Shown here piece by piece: positions 27,448-36,961 of a stretch of DNA of 64,000 bases (positions within the stretch are counted from its first letter, which is position 1; each line of letters begins with the position of its first letter). This DNA comes from UBA4459 sp963776205 (GTDB lineage: Bacteria > Bacteroidota > Bacteroidia > Bacteroidales > F082): the NCBI GenBank assembly GCA_963776205.1, contig CAVZLR010000004.1, forward strand, positions 992,001 to 1,056,000, given 5' to 3'. Both the position numbers and the translations under genes were made by a program. The notes beneath the pieces are model-generated. The model did no database searches, had not been told where the DNA came from, and saw only the letters and a list, made by a program, of their open reading frames with translations.

Positions 27448-28545
27448 ATGAAAGACAATATCATTCAATACTTAAAACCTATAGCAGCATTAGCTATCAT
27501 TGCATTCATGGTTTGGTATTTTTCAGATATTGTTATGTACATTCTGATAGCTACTTTCTTATCCCTTCTAGGGTTACCAATGGTAAGAAAACTAAACCAG
27601 ATGCACATTGGAAAATTTAAAATGCCAAATGCGATAAGTGCACTGCTCACATTATTGTCCATCATCTTGCTTTTCATACTTTTCATTCTCATTATTGTGC
27701 CCCTGATTGTAAAACAAGGCAATGTTATAGCTACGATCGATATTGATGCATTATTGTTTTATTACCAGAAACCCATGAACCAATTTAATGAATTTCTAGT
27801 TCAATATAATGTGATTGGTTCAGGCGAAACACTTGCACAATATATCGAATCGCAAATAACCGACTTATTGAATTTTACAGAGTTTACTAACTTTTTTGCC
27901 AATATTGTTTCAGCTACAGGAACCGTTTTCATGGGAACATTCATCATTCTGTTCTTAACTTTTTATTTCCTTCTTGATGATGATTTAGGACGAAGATTTA
28001 TCCTTACACTGACACCGGAAGACCATGTAGAAAATATGGACCGGATTTTAGGAGACTCTAAAAACCTTTTAACCAGATATTTTCATGGAATCCTGATAGA
28101 GGTAGTTATCATGATAACTATTGAATCTACAGGATTGCTGATTTTTGGTGTTCCAAATGCAGTACTAATAGGATTTTTTGGTGGTTTGATGAATATAATA
28201 CCTTATCTGGGACCCATCATTGGAGCCATTATGGGTATTGTTTTGGCTAGCTTATCTGAACTGAGCCTTGGAAATTATGACATGGTTCCTGTTACCATTA
28301 TTACTGTAATTGGTGTATTTGCATTTGCCAATGTGATTGATAATACCATCCTACAGCCACAGATTTATTCGAGGAGTACCAAAGCACATCCCGTTGAAGT
28401 ATTTTTAGTAATTATAATTGGTGGCAAACTAGCTGGAATAGCAGGAATGATACTCGCTATACCTACTTACACTGTAGTTAAAATTATTGCACGAGAGTTT
28501 GCCCAACGTATGAAACTTGTTAAATTTCTTACACAAAAGATGTAA
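27448..28545 (+). CDS. AI-2E family transporter (second of two)
   Basis: A 365-residue paralogue of the protein at 9144-10265. It shows the same layout: N-terminal helix pair (about 10-85), soluble middle, and C-terminal bundle with IPYLGPIIGAIMGIVLASLS and the DNTILQPQIYSRSTKAHPVEVF segment typical of PF01594. The two copies differ widely in sequence, so duplication is old or they were acquired separately. Substrate unknown. It lies 50 bases after the DUF5686 gene, and a TAATTTTA in the gap is a weak promoter candidate. Confidence 0.9.
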   Translation: MKDNIIQYLKPIAALAIIAFMVWYFSDIVMYILIATFLSLLGLPMVRKLNQMHIGKFKMPNAISALLTLLSIILLFILFILIIVPLIVKQGNVIATIDIDALLFYYQKPMNQFNEFLVQYNVIGSGETLAQYIESQITDLLNFTEFTNFFANIVSATGTVFMGTFIILFLTFYFLLDDDLGRRFILTLTPEDHVENMDRILGDSKNLLTRYFHGILIEVVIMITIESTGLLIFGVPNAVLIGFFGGLMNIIPYLGPIIGAIMGIVLASLSELSLGNYDMVPVTIITVIGVFAFANVIDNTILQPQIYSRSTKAHPVEVFLVIIIGGKLAGIAGMILAIPTYTVVKIIAREFAQRMKLVKFLTQKM

Positions 28546-28835
28546 ATTCTCAGAAGTTTACATTTCATGCCAGTAAATTACTGATTTTCTTAAAATTGAT
28601 TAATTCAATAAAACAACATCTTTATTTTCACAATAAAAAACTTGAAAAACACTTATAATAATTAGGACTTTGGATAATTTTTGTGTATATTTATGCAATT
28701 ATCGTATGGCATCTTTTTAGTCAAAATTGCTTTTTTAAACATTCAGGCACTTTTTAATATTTTACAATGAGAGATGTAACTTTATACGGTTAACTAACTA
28801 TAATTATCAATAACAGATTAATTTAATTTATAATC
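28546..28835. other. 290-bp AT-rich intergenic region
   Basis: This is the longest gene-free stretch in the window. I see no open frame, tRNA or strong hairpin. It contains the imperfect palindrome ATTGATTAATTCAAT and, closer to the YtxH gene, TAACTTTA, one mismatch from the -7 consensus. It probably holds the promoter of the YtxH-holin pair and any stress-responsive operator. Confidence 0.5.
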
Positions 28836-29138
28836 ATGAGTAACAATAATTCAAATTCTGGATTTGCTTTCATAGCAGGTTTATTAGTAGGCGCAGCAGT
28901 TGGCGCAATAGGTGGCTTATTATTTGCACCCGAATCAGGTGAAGAAACACGGAAAAAATTGGCTGAAAAATCTAAAGATTTAGCTGACGATCTTTATGAC
29001 CGTTTTGATGATCTAAAAGAAACAGTTACCAATGTTTTAGAGGATGTAAAACAAGGTACAACAGACGTACTTGAGGATGTGAAAAAAGGTACTGCAGAAG
29101 CAATAAAAGACGTAAAGAAAACAACAGCGAAGAAATAA
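28836..29138 (+). CDS. YtxH domain protein
   Basis: A 100-residue protein with a glycine-rich hydrophobic segment (FIAGLLVGAAVGAIGGLLFAP, shown here as residues about 11-31) followed by ESGEETRKKLAEKS, the exact layout of the YtxH/PF12732 family. The rest is a charged helix with an 11-residue repeat (VLEDVKQGTTD, VLEDVKKGTAE, IKDVKKTTAKK), giving an extended amphipathic or coiled-coil form. YtxH proteins are small membrane-anchored stress proteins of unclear mechanism. The next gene, a holin-like membrane protein, starts 18 bases later and is probably co-transcribed. Confidence 0.88.
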   Translation: MSNNNSNSGFAFIAGLLVGAAVGAIGGLLFAPESGEETRKKLAEKSKDLADDLYDRFDDLKETVTNVLEDVKQGTTDVLEDVKKGTAEAIKDVKKTTAKK

Positions 29139-29156
29139 AACACTTTATTCTTGCAC

Positions 29157-29777
29157 ATGGAAAAAGTAGATTTTAGTACACCTCTCAGGGATACCCTGGA
29201 GGGAATCAAATCGTATGTTACCATTCAGGTAGCTTATAACAAATTAATATTATCAAAGAAAATGACCGAGCTATCAGCACGCTTGGTCCTTTTTCTTCTA
29301 ATTTTTGGAATTAGTGGATTAGTCCTGCTATTCTTATCTTTTGCATTTGCGAACTGGTTTGCGTATAACTATGGAGAATTATTTGTTGGCTACTTGATTC
29401 TTGTTGCTTTTTATTTCTTGATTGCCATTATCATTATTATTTTCAGAGAACAACTTATCTTCACACCAATAAGAACGATTACAGGCAAAATATTATTTAA
29501 TGAAGAGGATGATGACGAAGTAGCTTCTGTATTTAATTCAGTGGCGAGTTTAAACATTCAAATTAAAAAATATCGGGAAGATTTAAAACAGGAAGAAGAA
29601 ATTTTGAAGGAGAAAATAGATGAGTTAAGCCAGTTTTATACTGTACCTAATTTATTGCAACAACTTGCTAAAACCGCATATGATTCGGTAATAACAACGT
29701 CCAATATTGCCAAAATTACTTATTTTATTGTTCAAAAGTTCAAAAGGAAAAAGAAACCGAAACAGATCGAAGAATAG
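29157..29777 (+). CDS. Holin-X/YqjE-like membrane protein with C-terminal coiled-coil extension
   Basis: A 206-residue protein starting at the ATG at 29157. Residues about 1-115 match the 'phage holin' Actinobacterial Holin-X/YqjE layout: an amphipathic N-terminal helix, then two long hydrophobic helices (LVLFLLIFGISGLVLLFLS and LFVGYLILVAFYFLIAIII). Despite the name these are cellular proteins, not lysis proteins. The last 90 residues (from about EEDDDEVASVF) form a charged coiled coil with a Lys-rich end (FKRKKKPKQIEE). In related genomes I would expect this part to be a separate small gene, so it may be a fusion; that is inference. Confidence 0.75.
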   Translation: MEKVDFSTPLRDTLEGIKSYVTIQVAYNKLILSKKMTELSARLVLFLLIFGISGLVLLFLSFAFANWFAYNYGELFVGYLILVAFYFLIAIIIIIFREQLIFTPIRTITGKILFNEEDDDEVASVFNSVASLNIQIKKYREDLKQEEEILKEKIDELSQFYTVPNLLQQLAKTAYDSVITTSNIAKITYFIVQKFKRKKKPKQIEE

Positions 29778-29800
29778 CATTATTTATATGTCGGATATCG

Positions 29801-30364
29801 CTACACAGTTAGTATGTCCTTTTCTTTTTCTTCAACGAGTTTATCAATTTTATCTGTAAATTGATCCGTAAGTTTTTGTATTTCATCCATTAGATGTTTT
29901 GTATCATCCTCTGCCATGCCCTCTTTTTCTAACTTTTTAGCTTCTTCATTTGCATGTCTGCGAGCATTTCTGACTCCTACTTTAGTTTCTTCTGCAGCAA
30001 TTTTTGCTCTTTTAACCAAATCAATCCTTCTTTCTTCTGTTAAAGGTGGCACATTTATTCTTATTATCTCGCCTTCATTTTGAGGATTAAAACCCAGGTT
30101 GGCATTTAATATGGCCTTTTCTATCTCATTAATTGTACTTTTATCAAAAGGCTGTACAATAATTTGACGGGGATCTGGAGTATTGATATTTGAAGTTTGC
30201 TCAATAGGTGTTGAAACACCATAAAAATCAACCCTTACACCGTTTAGCATGTTTGGATTTGCTTTACCTGCTCTGATTTTCTGGAATTCGCGCTCCAAAT
30301 GATCAATAGCATTTTTCATATATTCTTCAGCTTCTTCAAGGCATAAAATGGCATCATCATTCAT
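29801..30364 (-). CDS. frr: Ribosome recycling factor
   Basis: A 187-residue ribosome recycling factor, which with EF-G splits post-termination ribosomes. Family landmarks are FQKIRAGKANPNMLNGVRVDFYG and the conserved second-domain run IIVQPFDKSTINEIEKAI, then PPLTEERRIDLVKRAKIAAEE and VRNARRHANEEAK. Length is standard. It follows pyrH by 49 bases on the same strand, the usual pyrH-frr order, and converges with the holin-like gene. A minus-strand TAAATTTG (30385-30392) could also give it a separate promoter. Confidence 0.97.
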   Translation of the reverse strand: MNDDAILCLEEAEEYMKNAIDHLEREFQKIRAGKANPNMLNGVRVDFYGVSTPIEQTSNINTPDPRQIIVQPFDKSTINEIEKAILNANLGFNPQNEGEIIRINVPPLTEERRIDLVKRAKIAAEETKVGVRNARRHANEEAKKLEKEGMAEDDTKHLMDEIQKLTDQFTDKIDKLVEEKEKDILTV

Positions 30365-30413
30365 AGTAATTACTTTTGGTATTACAAATTTATAATTTAT
30401 CCTAAATATGGGA

Positions 30414-31121
30414 TTAATTATGTATCACAGTTCCTATATTTTCTCCCGATACAAGCTTGAATAAGTTTCCAGTTTGATTCATGTTAAAAACAACTATAGG
30501 AATATTATTTTCTTTGCAAAGCGTAAATGCAGTCATATCCATAATTTTTAACTGCTTTGTATATGCTTCGTTAAATGAGATTTTATCAAATTTCTTCGCA
30601 GCACTGTTTTTTTCAGGGTCTGATGTGTAAACTCCATCAACGCGTGTACCTTTTAACAGTGCATCTGCTTTAATCTCAATGCTTCTAAGTGCTGACGCTG
30701 AATCTGTAGTAAATACAGGATTACCAGTACCTCCGGCAATAATAACAACTTTTCCAGAGTTTAAATACCCAATCGCTTTTTTTGCAGTCATTTTTTCGGT
30801 AATAGTATCCACTAAAAGACCTGAAAGCAGTTTGGTTTCAACATCTTGTTTTTCCAATTCCGCCTGCAGTGCCAATGAATTTATTACTGTAGCTAACATG
30901 CCCATATAATCCCCCTGGATGCGATCAAAACCCTGCGCCGCACCCTGAATTCCTCTAAAAATATTACCCCCACCGATCACAATGGCAATTTGAACATTAT
31001 TGTCAGCTACTTTTTTAATTTCTTTACAATAATTTCTTAATCGGAGAGGTTCGATTCCATATTGTTGCTCACCCATTAAGGCTTCACCACTTAGCTTTAG
31101 CAAAATTCTTTTATACTTCAT
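30414..31121 (-). CDS. pyrH: UMP kinase
   Basis: A 235-residue bacterial UMP kinase of the amino-acid-kinase fold, making UDP from UMP and ATP. Diagnostic segments are RILLKLSGEALMG at the N-terminus, IVIGGGNIFRG, DYMGMLATVINSLALQ and IIAGGTGNPVFTTDSASALR, followed by KGTRVDGVYTSDPEKN. It is upstream of frr. The common partners rpsB and tsf are not beside it; instead it follows the patatin/BamA-like gene by 21 bases, so it may be part of a longer transcript. Confidence 0.97.
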   Translation of the reverse strand: MKYKRILLKLSGEALMGEQQYGIEPLRLRNYCKEIKKVADNNVQIAIVIGGGNIFRGIQGAAQGFDRIQGDYMGMLATVINSLALQAELEKQDVETKLLSGLLVDTITEKMTAKKAIGYLNSGKVVIIAGGTGNPVFTTDSASALRSIEIKADALLKGTRVDGVYTSDPEKNSAAKKFDKISFNEAYTKQLKIMDMTAFTLCKENNIPIVVFNMNQTGNLFKLVSGENIGTVIHN

Positions 31122-31142
31122 TTACTTTTTATTTTACCCTGA

Positions 31143-33422
31143 TCAGAACCAGTAGCCTAAATTAATAAAAAATGACACATCCTTATATATATTAGAACCC
31201 ATAATACTTACTTCTACAGGGCCTATAAAACTGTCATAACTCAATTTAGCACCATATCCAGCAACCCAGTTCTTTGTGTCAAATATATCCTCAGCATACC
31301 ATTCACTGGCTCCCAAATCGCCCATAAATGTCATGTATAGTTTTTTGTAAAAATTATACTGGACATGAAATCTCAATATAGCCTGGTAAAGTCCGTATTT
31401 CTGAACAAACTTCACACCTGTAAATGGTTGAAACCCGTTTACATAACTTACCGGACTTTGGCCTCCCATATAGAACCAGTGCTGCACAGGTGGTCGTTTG
31501 TAAGAGCTTGCCGATTCGTTAGATGAAAAAGGATATCCCTTTTGAAAACTTCCTCCAAGAAATAAACCTGGTTTAAGTGATACTTTTTTTGAAACCGGAA
31601 CACTCTGTTCATATTTCAGCCAAAATACAAGGGAATTCTCAAAAACTTCATCAACCCAATTATTAGATAAAGGAGTAACATATTCAAATCTTAATTCAGA
31701 AAGGACTCCTCTGCTTGCTAAATAAGATTTATCTCTAGTATCAGAGTTAAATGAGAAATAAAAATTCGCATAGCTATTATAGTCGCTTATTGAGTCAGAT
31801 TCATTTTCGAGTTTTGATTTGAATCTGAAATATTCAAAATTACCGCCAACTCTAAACCAATGCCGGTTTTTTATAATCTTTTGGGCAAATAATGACACCT
31901 CAAAATTTGTAAAATTCCAGTTTTCAGTAATTGCGCTCAAATTATTTGGATCATCATAAACATCAAAGTTAAATGAGTAGATTTCAATCTTTCCACCATA
32001 ACCTGGTTTTGCACCATTATCTTTAATATACAGGCCACGAAACCTTGGGTTTGGACCAATTACCAAATCCGTGAAAACTTTGGTATTTCTACCAATTACA
32101 TTTCTAAAAGCTCCATTTAGTAAAACGCTTACCGAATAATTGTCATCGTAGTGAGCTCCAACTGATAGATAACCAATATCTGCTTCTTTAACGTTCAGTG
32201 CTAAGTTAGTTTTATCTCCCTCCGATTGAAATTCATAAAAAAGATGCGTGAAGAATTTACTTCCATATGCCAACTTTATTGCGTCTTCAAGTTCATCAAA
32301 AGTAACCCAGGAATTTTCAAAATGGCCAAAGGAGTTATCAAAATAAGATGTATGAACTCGTTCATTCCCATATACAATAATATCAGTCACATAAACGGAG
32401 TCAAGTGGCGCAGCAGTATACGATTTCAGCGGTTTATATTCAATTGCATTTAATGAATCGGCCAGTGCCTTTAATTCATCGTAATGCTCCCTAGCTACCT
32501 TTTCTCCTATAGCGATTATTGAATCATAATTATTAAAATCCATCATGCCATAAGGCATCTCGAAATGAATATAAAGGTCTGTAAGTTCATACCCTATTTT
32601 ATTTGCATCAACCCTGTTAAATCCTATTATCTGATCAAGCACTGAAGTCATTGAATTTAATTCTTCAATAGTCTTTTGATCGCCTGACTGAACATCTGCT
32701 CCAATGATAAAATCAATACCCTTATCTTTTACAGGTTTTACTGGGTAATTATTAACCACACCACCATCAACCAGGTATTTACCTTCATAATAAGTTGGAG
32801 AAAAGTAGGCAGGAATTGACATACTTGAGCGTATCGCCATTGGTAGATACCCACTATCAAGTAATACGGCATTACCGGTCAGAAGGTCAGTACCTATGCA
32901 TAAAAAAGGTGTTGGTAACTTGCTAAAATCGTGTACATTATAACCTGGTGAATAAAACCGATTCAGCATCATATTAATCACCTGACCTTCATACATGGAA
33001 GCTTTTAAACCTACTTTCTTGTTACGAACGGGGAAATCCATAATATATGTATCTCCGAATTCCTTTTCTTCGTAGTTGATGTATTTTCGATCGATTTTAT
33101 CAGTTAATAAATCGTCCCAATTCACACTTCTAATGATCGTTAACATAGTATCAGGATGATATCCAAGGGCATACATTCCACCAACAATGGAGCCAGCACT
33201 AGAACCAGCAACGTAATCTACTTCCAGCCCGACTTCCTGCATTACTTTCAGCAAGCCTATGTAAGCCCATCCTTTAGCGCCACCACCACTCATCACCAAT
33301 CCTACTTTGGGTCGCCTGGGTTTTTCTATTACAGAATCTTCCTGCCCTATTATCGATTTAATAGGTATGAGTATATAAAGAAAGACTGTTAAAAAAATTA
33401 AATATTTTACTTGAGATGCCAA
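31143..33422 (-). CDS. Patatin-like phospholipase fused to a BamA-type outer-membrane barrel
   Basis: A 759-residue exported protein of the RssA/PlpD type. After a signal peptide (about 1-27) comes a patatin domain with the oxyanion motif GGGAKG (about 47-52), the nucleophile elbow GSSAG (Ser75) and the catalytic DGG (about Asp219). A POTRA-like region follows (about 345-420; VTDIIVYGNERVHTSYF) and then a 16-strand-type barrel ending in tyrosine-tryptophan-phenylalanine. In PlpD the patatin part crosses or faces the membrane through the barrel and has phospholipase A activity. Lipid turnover at the outer membrane is the likely role. It lies between secA and pyrH on the same strand. Confidence 0.9.
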   Translation of the reverse strand: MASQVKYLIFLTVFLYILIPIKSIIGQEDSVIEKPRRPKVGLVMSGGGAKGWAYIGLLKVMQEVGLEVDYVAGSSAGSIVGGMYALGYHPDTMLTIIRSVNWDDLLTDKIDRKYINYEEKEFGDTYIMDFPVRNKKVGLKASMYEGQVINMMLNRFYSPGYNVHDFSKLPTPFLCIGTDLLTGNAVLLDSGYLPMAIRSSMSIPAYFSPTYYEGKYLVDGGVVNNYPVKPVKDKGIDFIIGADVQSGDQKTIEELNSMTSVLDQIIGFNRVDANKIGYELTDLYIHFEMPYGMMDFNNYDSIIAIGEKVAREHYDELKALADSLNAIEYKPLKSYTAAPLDSVYVTDIIVYGNERVHTSYFDNSFGHFENSWVTFDELEDAIKLAYGSKFFTHLFYEFQSEGDKTNLALNVKEADIGYLSVGAHYDDNYSVSVLLNGAFRNVIGRNTKVFTDLVIGPNPRFRGLYIKDNGAKPGYGGKIEIYSFNFDVYDDPNNLSAITENWNFTNFEVSLFAQKIIKNRHWFRVGGNFEYFRFKSKLENESDSISDYNSYANFYFSFNSDTRDKSYLASRGVLSELRFEYVTPLSNNWVDEVFENSLVFWLKYEQSVPVSKKVSLKPGLFLGGSFQKGYPFSSNESASSYKRPPVQHWFYMGGQSPVSYVNGFQPFTGVKFVQKYGLYQAILRFHVQYNFYKKLYMTFMGDLGASEWYAEDIFDTKNWVAGYGAKLSYDSFIGPVEVSIMGSNIYKDVSFFINLGYWF

Positions 33423-33530
33423 TTCAAATCAGTTTTTAGTTCCATACAAATATAGAACGAAAACCCAATTATTAAATATTATGCGCAATAAATAAGGAAT
33501 TAATTTTATCAATTTATCAGCAAGATTGTA

Positions 33531-36500
33531 CTAGGCTCCTTTACCATGGCAATGTTTGAATTTTTTACCACTTCCGCATGGGCAAGGATCATTTCTTCCC
33601 ACCTTTTTCTCCACTTTTACGGGCTGAACACGTGCCTGATCCTGTGTATTACTATATGCTTGCGATAGAAGGTCACCTCTTTCTTCTTTCATCTGAGAGC
33701 GGTCGAGTCCACGTGGTTTTTTAGCTTCTTTTACTGCATCTCTGTTCGGGATGAAAATATCTCCTTTAATTAAGAAAGAACCAACTTCTTTATTAATTTT
33801 TTGAATCATCTTTTTAAATAATTCAAATGATTCAAACTTGTAGATCAGTAACGGATCCTTCTGTTCATAAGATGCATTTTGAACGGATTGTTTCAAGTCG
33901 TCCATTTCCCGCAACTGTTCCTTCCACGAATCATCAATATGTGCCAGCGTTACTCCTTTTTCAAATGAAAGGCATACTTCCTTACCTTTAGTATCAACTG
34001 ATTTTTTAAGGTTGGCAACAATTTGCATATTCTTGATACCGTCAGAAAATGGGATTGCTATATTCTCAAACTGAGATTGGTTTTCGAAGACATCTGTTAT
34101 AACAGGTAATGTATCTTCAGCCAATTTGGTTTGTTTGGCTATATAACTTTTATAGACATCATTGAATAGTTTTTCAGTGAGTTCTTCCCCGGTAACAGCG
34201 ATAAATTCCTTTTCATCAACAGGAGATTCAATCGCCAGGGTTCTGTACAATTCCATTTTAAATCCATCGAAATCGCGTGCGTCCTGGTAATCGGCAACCG
34301 TTTGTTCACATAAATCGTAAACCATGTTTGAAATATCCACAGATAGTCTTTCACCAAACAAGGCATGCCTTCTTCGTTTATAGATCACCTCGCGCTGCGA
34401 ATTCATCACATCATCGTACTCCAGCAACCGTTTACGAATACCGAAGTTATTTTCTTCCACTTTCTTCTGTGCCCTTTCGATTGACTTTGTAATCATTGAA
34501 TGCTGAATCACTTCACCTTCATCCAGACCAAGCCTATCCATTATACCAGCAATACGCCCTGAACCAAACATCCGCATCAGGTCATCTTCAAGCGAGACAA
34601 AAAATTGCGAACTACCTGGGTCGCCTTGCCTTCCGGCACGTCCTCTTAACTGCCTGTCTACACGTCTTGAATCATGGCGTTCTGTTCCAATAATAGCCAA
34701 ACCACCTGATTTTTTAACACCATCACCCAATTTAATATCAGTACCACGACCCGCCATATTCGTAGCAATGGTAACCATTCCAGGTTGACCGGCTTCTTTA
34801 ACAATTTGTGCTTCTTTCTGGTGCAGTTTAGCATTCAATACATTGTGTTCTATATGCATTCTTGTAAGCATCCGACTCAATAATTCAGATGTTTCCACGG
34901 AAGTTGTTCCCACCAGTACAGGTCTTTTCTTTTCTACGAGCTTTTCAATCTCATCAATTACCGCGTTGTACTTTTCACGTTTGGTTTTATACACCAGGTC
35001 TTCTCTATCGTCCCGGACAATAGGTTTATTGGTTGGAATCACCACTACATCCAGTTTATAAATATCCCACAACTCACCTGCTTCGGTTTCAGCAGTACCC
35101 GTCATACCCGACAGTTTTTTATACATCCTGAAGTAATTCTGCAGGGTAATGGTTGCATAAGTTTGCGTAGCAGCTTCAACCTTAACATTTTCCTTCGCTT
35201 CAATAGCCTGGTGTAATCCATCTGAATACCTGCGGCCTTCCATAATACGCCCTGTTTGCTCATCTACAATCTTAATTTTATTTTCCATGATGACGTATTC
35301 AATGTCCTTTTCGAACAAGGTGTATGCTTTAAGCAACTGGTGAACAGTATGTACACGCTCAGATTTTACTGAATAATCTTTGATGATTTCACTCTTTCTT
35401 TCAAGAAATTTCTTTTCAGGCAATCCTTCCTTTTCAAGCTCACTGATAGCTATATTGATATCAGGTAATATAAAGAATGTTGGATCGTCATATGACTTAG
35501 ATAACAGATCAATTCCCTTTTCAGTCAGATCAACAGAACTGTGTTTTTCATCGATTACAAAGAATAATTCGTCATCGATGATATGCATGTGCTTTGACTG
35601 CTCCTGCATATAAAAGCTTTCTGTTTTTTGCAGCAGTGTTTTATTTCCTTCTTCACTAAGGAATTTAATTAAAGGCTTGTTTTTCGGCAATCCCCTGAAT
35701 GATCTGAATAATGCGTCACTTCCTTTTTTTACCAAGTCATTGTTAGAACGTTCGCTCAGCAAGTTTTTTGCTTCGGCCAGCAACGAAGTAACCAGGCTTT
35801 TTTGGGCATTGTACAATTTCTGAACATCGGCTTTTAGTGCGTCAAATTCCTGCAGATCACCTTTTGGTGTGGGTCCTGAAATGATCAATGGTGTACGTGC
35901 ATCATCAATAAGTACTGAGTCCACCTCATCAACAATTACATAATTGGGATCACGCTGAACGAGTTCTTCAGGGTTTCCTGTCATATTGTCACGCAAGTAA
36001 TCGAAACCAAATTCATTATTGGTTCCGAATGTAATATCTGCCAGGTATGCTTTTCTGCGCGCTGCCGAATTTGGCTGATGTTTATCAATACAATCTACCT
36101 TCATACCATGGAACATATACAACATCCCCATCCATTCTGAGTCCCGTTTGGCCAGGTAGTCGTTCACAGTTACCATATGAACACCTTTTCCGGTCAATGC
36201 ATTTAAGTATACAGGCAAGGTAGCTACCAGTGTTTTTCCTTCACCCGTAGCCATCTCAGCTATTTTCCCCTGGTGCAAAACGATACCACCGATTAACTGA
36301 ACATCATAGTGTATCATATCCCAGATGATCCTGTTTCCCCCTGCCATCCATGAATTATCATAATAGGCTTTACCGTCCTTGATATTTACATTCTCCATTT
36401 GGGCAGCCAACTCACCATCACTCTCGTTCGCTGTCACTTCAACTACTTCATTTTCAACAAACCTTTTGGCGGTTTCCTTCATTACAGCGAAAGCTTCAGG

Positions 36501-36824
36501 CAAAATCTGATTTAATTCCTCCTCAGTTTTCTCATAGATATGCGTACTGATCCTGTCAATATCCTTATATAACTCTTCTTTTTCATTAATATCTAAATCC
36601 GTATCATTTTCAATTCTGTCCTTTATCTGGGTGATTTCTTTTTCCTCTTCTGAAATGTTCAGGGCAATTCTTTCTTTAAATTCAGCGGTTTTTGCTCTCA
36701 ACTCATCATTAGTTAAGAGTGTAATGGTTTTATATGCTTCCTGAATTTGCTTTACGAATGGATTTATAACTTTGAGATCGCGTGTTGCTTTGTCTCCCAA
36801 AAATTTTCTTAAAATCTTTATCAT
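33531..36824 (-). CDS. secA: Protein translocase ATPase SecA, enlarged Bacteroidetes form
   Basis: A 1097-residue SecA, the ATPase motor that drives unfolded preproteins through SecYEG. It has the Walker A segment MATGEGKTL (near residue 200), the DEVD box VIVDEVDSVLIDDARTPLI, the TNMAGRGTDIKLG motif and QLRGRAGRQGDPGSSQFFVS. It ends with the SecB/zinc-binding tail CPCGSGKKFKHCH. It is about 200 residues longer than E. coli SecA, mainly through an insertion after the DEVD box (roughly residues 330-440) and N-terminal additions, as in other Bacteroidetes. A TACCTTTG on the minus strand (36907-36914) could be its -7 element. Confidence 0.98.
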   Translation of the reverse strand: MIKILRKFLGDKATRDLKVINPFVKQIQEAYKTITLLTNDELRAKTAEFKERIALNISEEEKEITQIKDRIENDTDLDINEKEELYKDIDRISTHIYEKTEEELNQILPEAFAVMKETAKRFVENEVVEVTANESDGELAAQMENVNIKDGKAYYDNSWMAGGNRIIWDMIHYDVQLIGGIVLHQGKIAEMATGEGKTLVATLPVYLNALTGKGVHMVTVNDYLAKRDSEWMGMLYMFHGMKVDCIDKHQPNSAARRKAYLADITFGTNNEFGFDYLRDNMTGNPEELVQRDPNYVIVDEVDSVLIDDARTPLIISGPTPKGDLQEFDALKADVQKLYNAQKSLVTSLLAEAKNLLSERSNNDLVKKGSDALFRSFRGLPKNKPLIKFLSEEGNKTLLQKTESFYMQEQSKHMHIIDDELFFVIDEKHSSVDLTEKGIDLLSKSYDDPTFFILPDINIAISELEKEGLPEKKFLERKSEIIKDYSVKSERVHTVHQLLKAYTLFEKDIEYVIMENKIKIVDEQTGRIMEGRRYSDGLHQAIEAKENVKVEAATQTYATITLQNYFRMYKKLSGMTGTAETEAGELWDIYKLDVVVIPTNKPIVRDDREDLVYKTKREKYNAVIDEIEKLVEKKRPVLVGTTSVETSELLSRMLTRMHIEHNVLNAKLHQKEAQIVKEAGQPGMVTIATNMAGRGTDIKLGDGVKKSGGLAIIGTERHDSRRVDRQLRGRAGRQGDPGSSQFFVSLEDDLMRMFGSGRIAGIMDRLGLDEGEVIQHSMITKSIERAQKKVEENNFGIRKRLLEYDDVMNSQREVIYKRRRHALFGERLSVDISNMVYDLCEQTVADYQDARDFDGFKMELYRTLAIESPVDEKEFIAVTGEELTEKLFNDVYKSYIAKQTKLAEDTLPVITDVFENQSQFENIAIPFSDGIKNMQIVANLKKSVDTKGKEVCLSFEKGVTLAHIDDSWKEQLREMDDLKQSVQNASYEQKDPLLIYKFESFELFKKMIQKINKEVGSFLIKGDIFIPNRDAVKEAKKPRGLDRSQMKEERGDLLSQAYSNTQDQARVQPVKVEKKVGRNDPCPCGSGKKFKHCHGKGA

Positions 36825-36961
36825 TATTATATGCTGTTTGCAATAGGTATATCAATAATTATTCCAGCCTAATTATCAAAACTCCGTAAGACCGGTAAAC
36901 GGTGCACAAAGGTAATTTTTTTAAGAGAATTTTGAGCACATTCCAATTATACCACTACTTA

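Noticed and set aside
28546..28835. A non-coding RNA or riboswitch in the long AT-rich gap.
   Set aside because: No stable GC-containing stem or known aptamer pattern is visible by eye.
28836..29777. A prophage remnant suggested by the holin-like gene.
   Set aside because: No integrase, terminase, capsid or tail genes; YtxH and holin-X-like proteins are common cellular envelope genes in this phylum.
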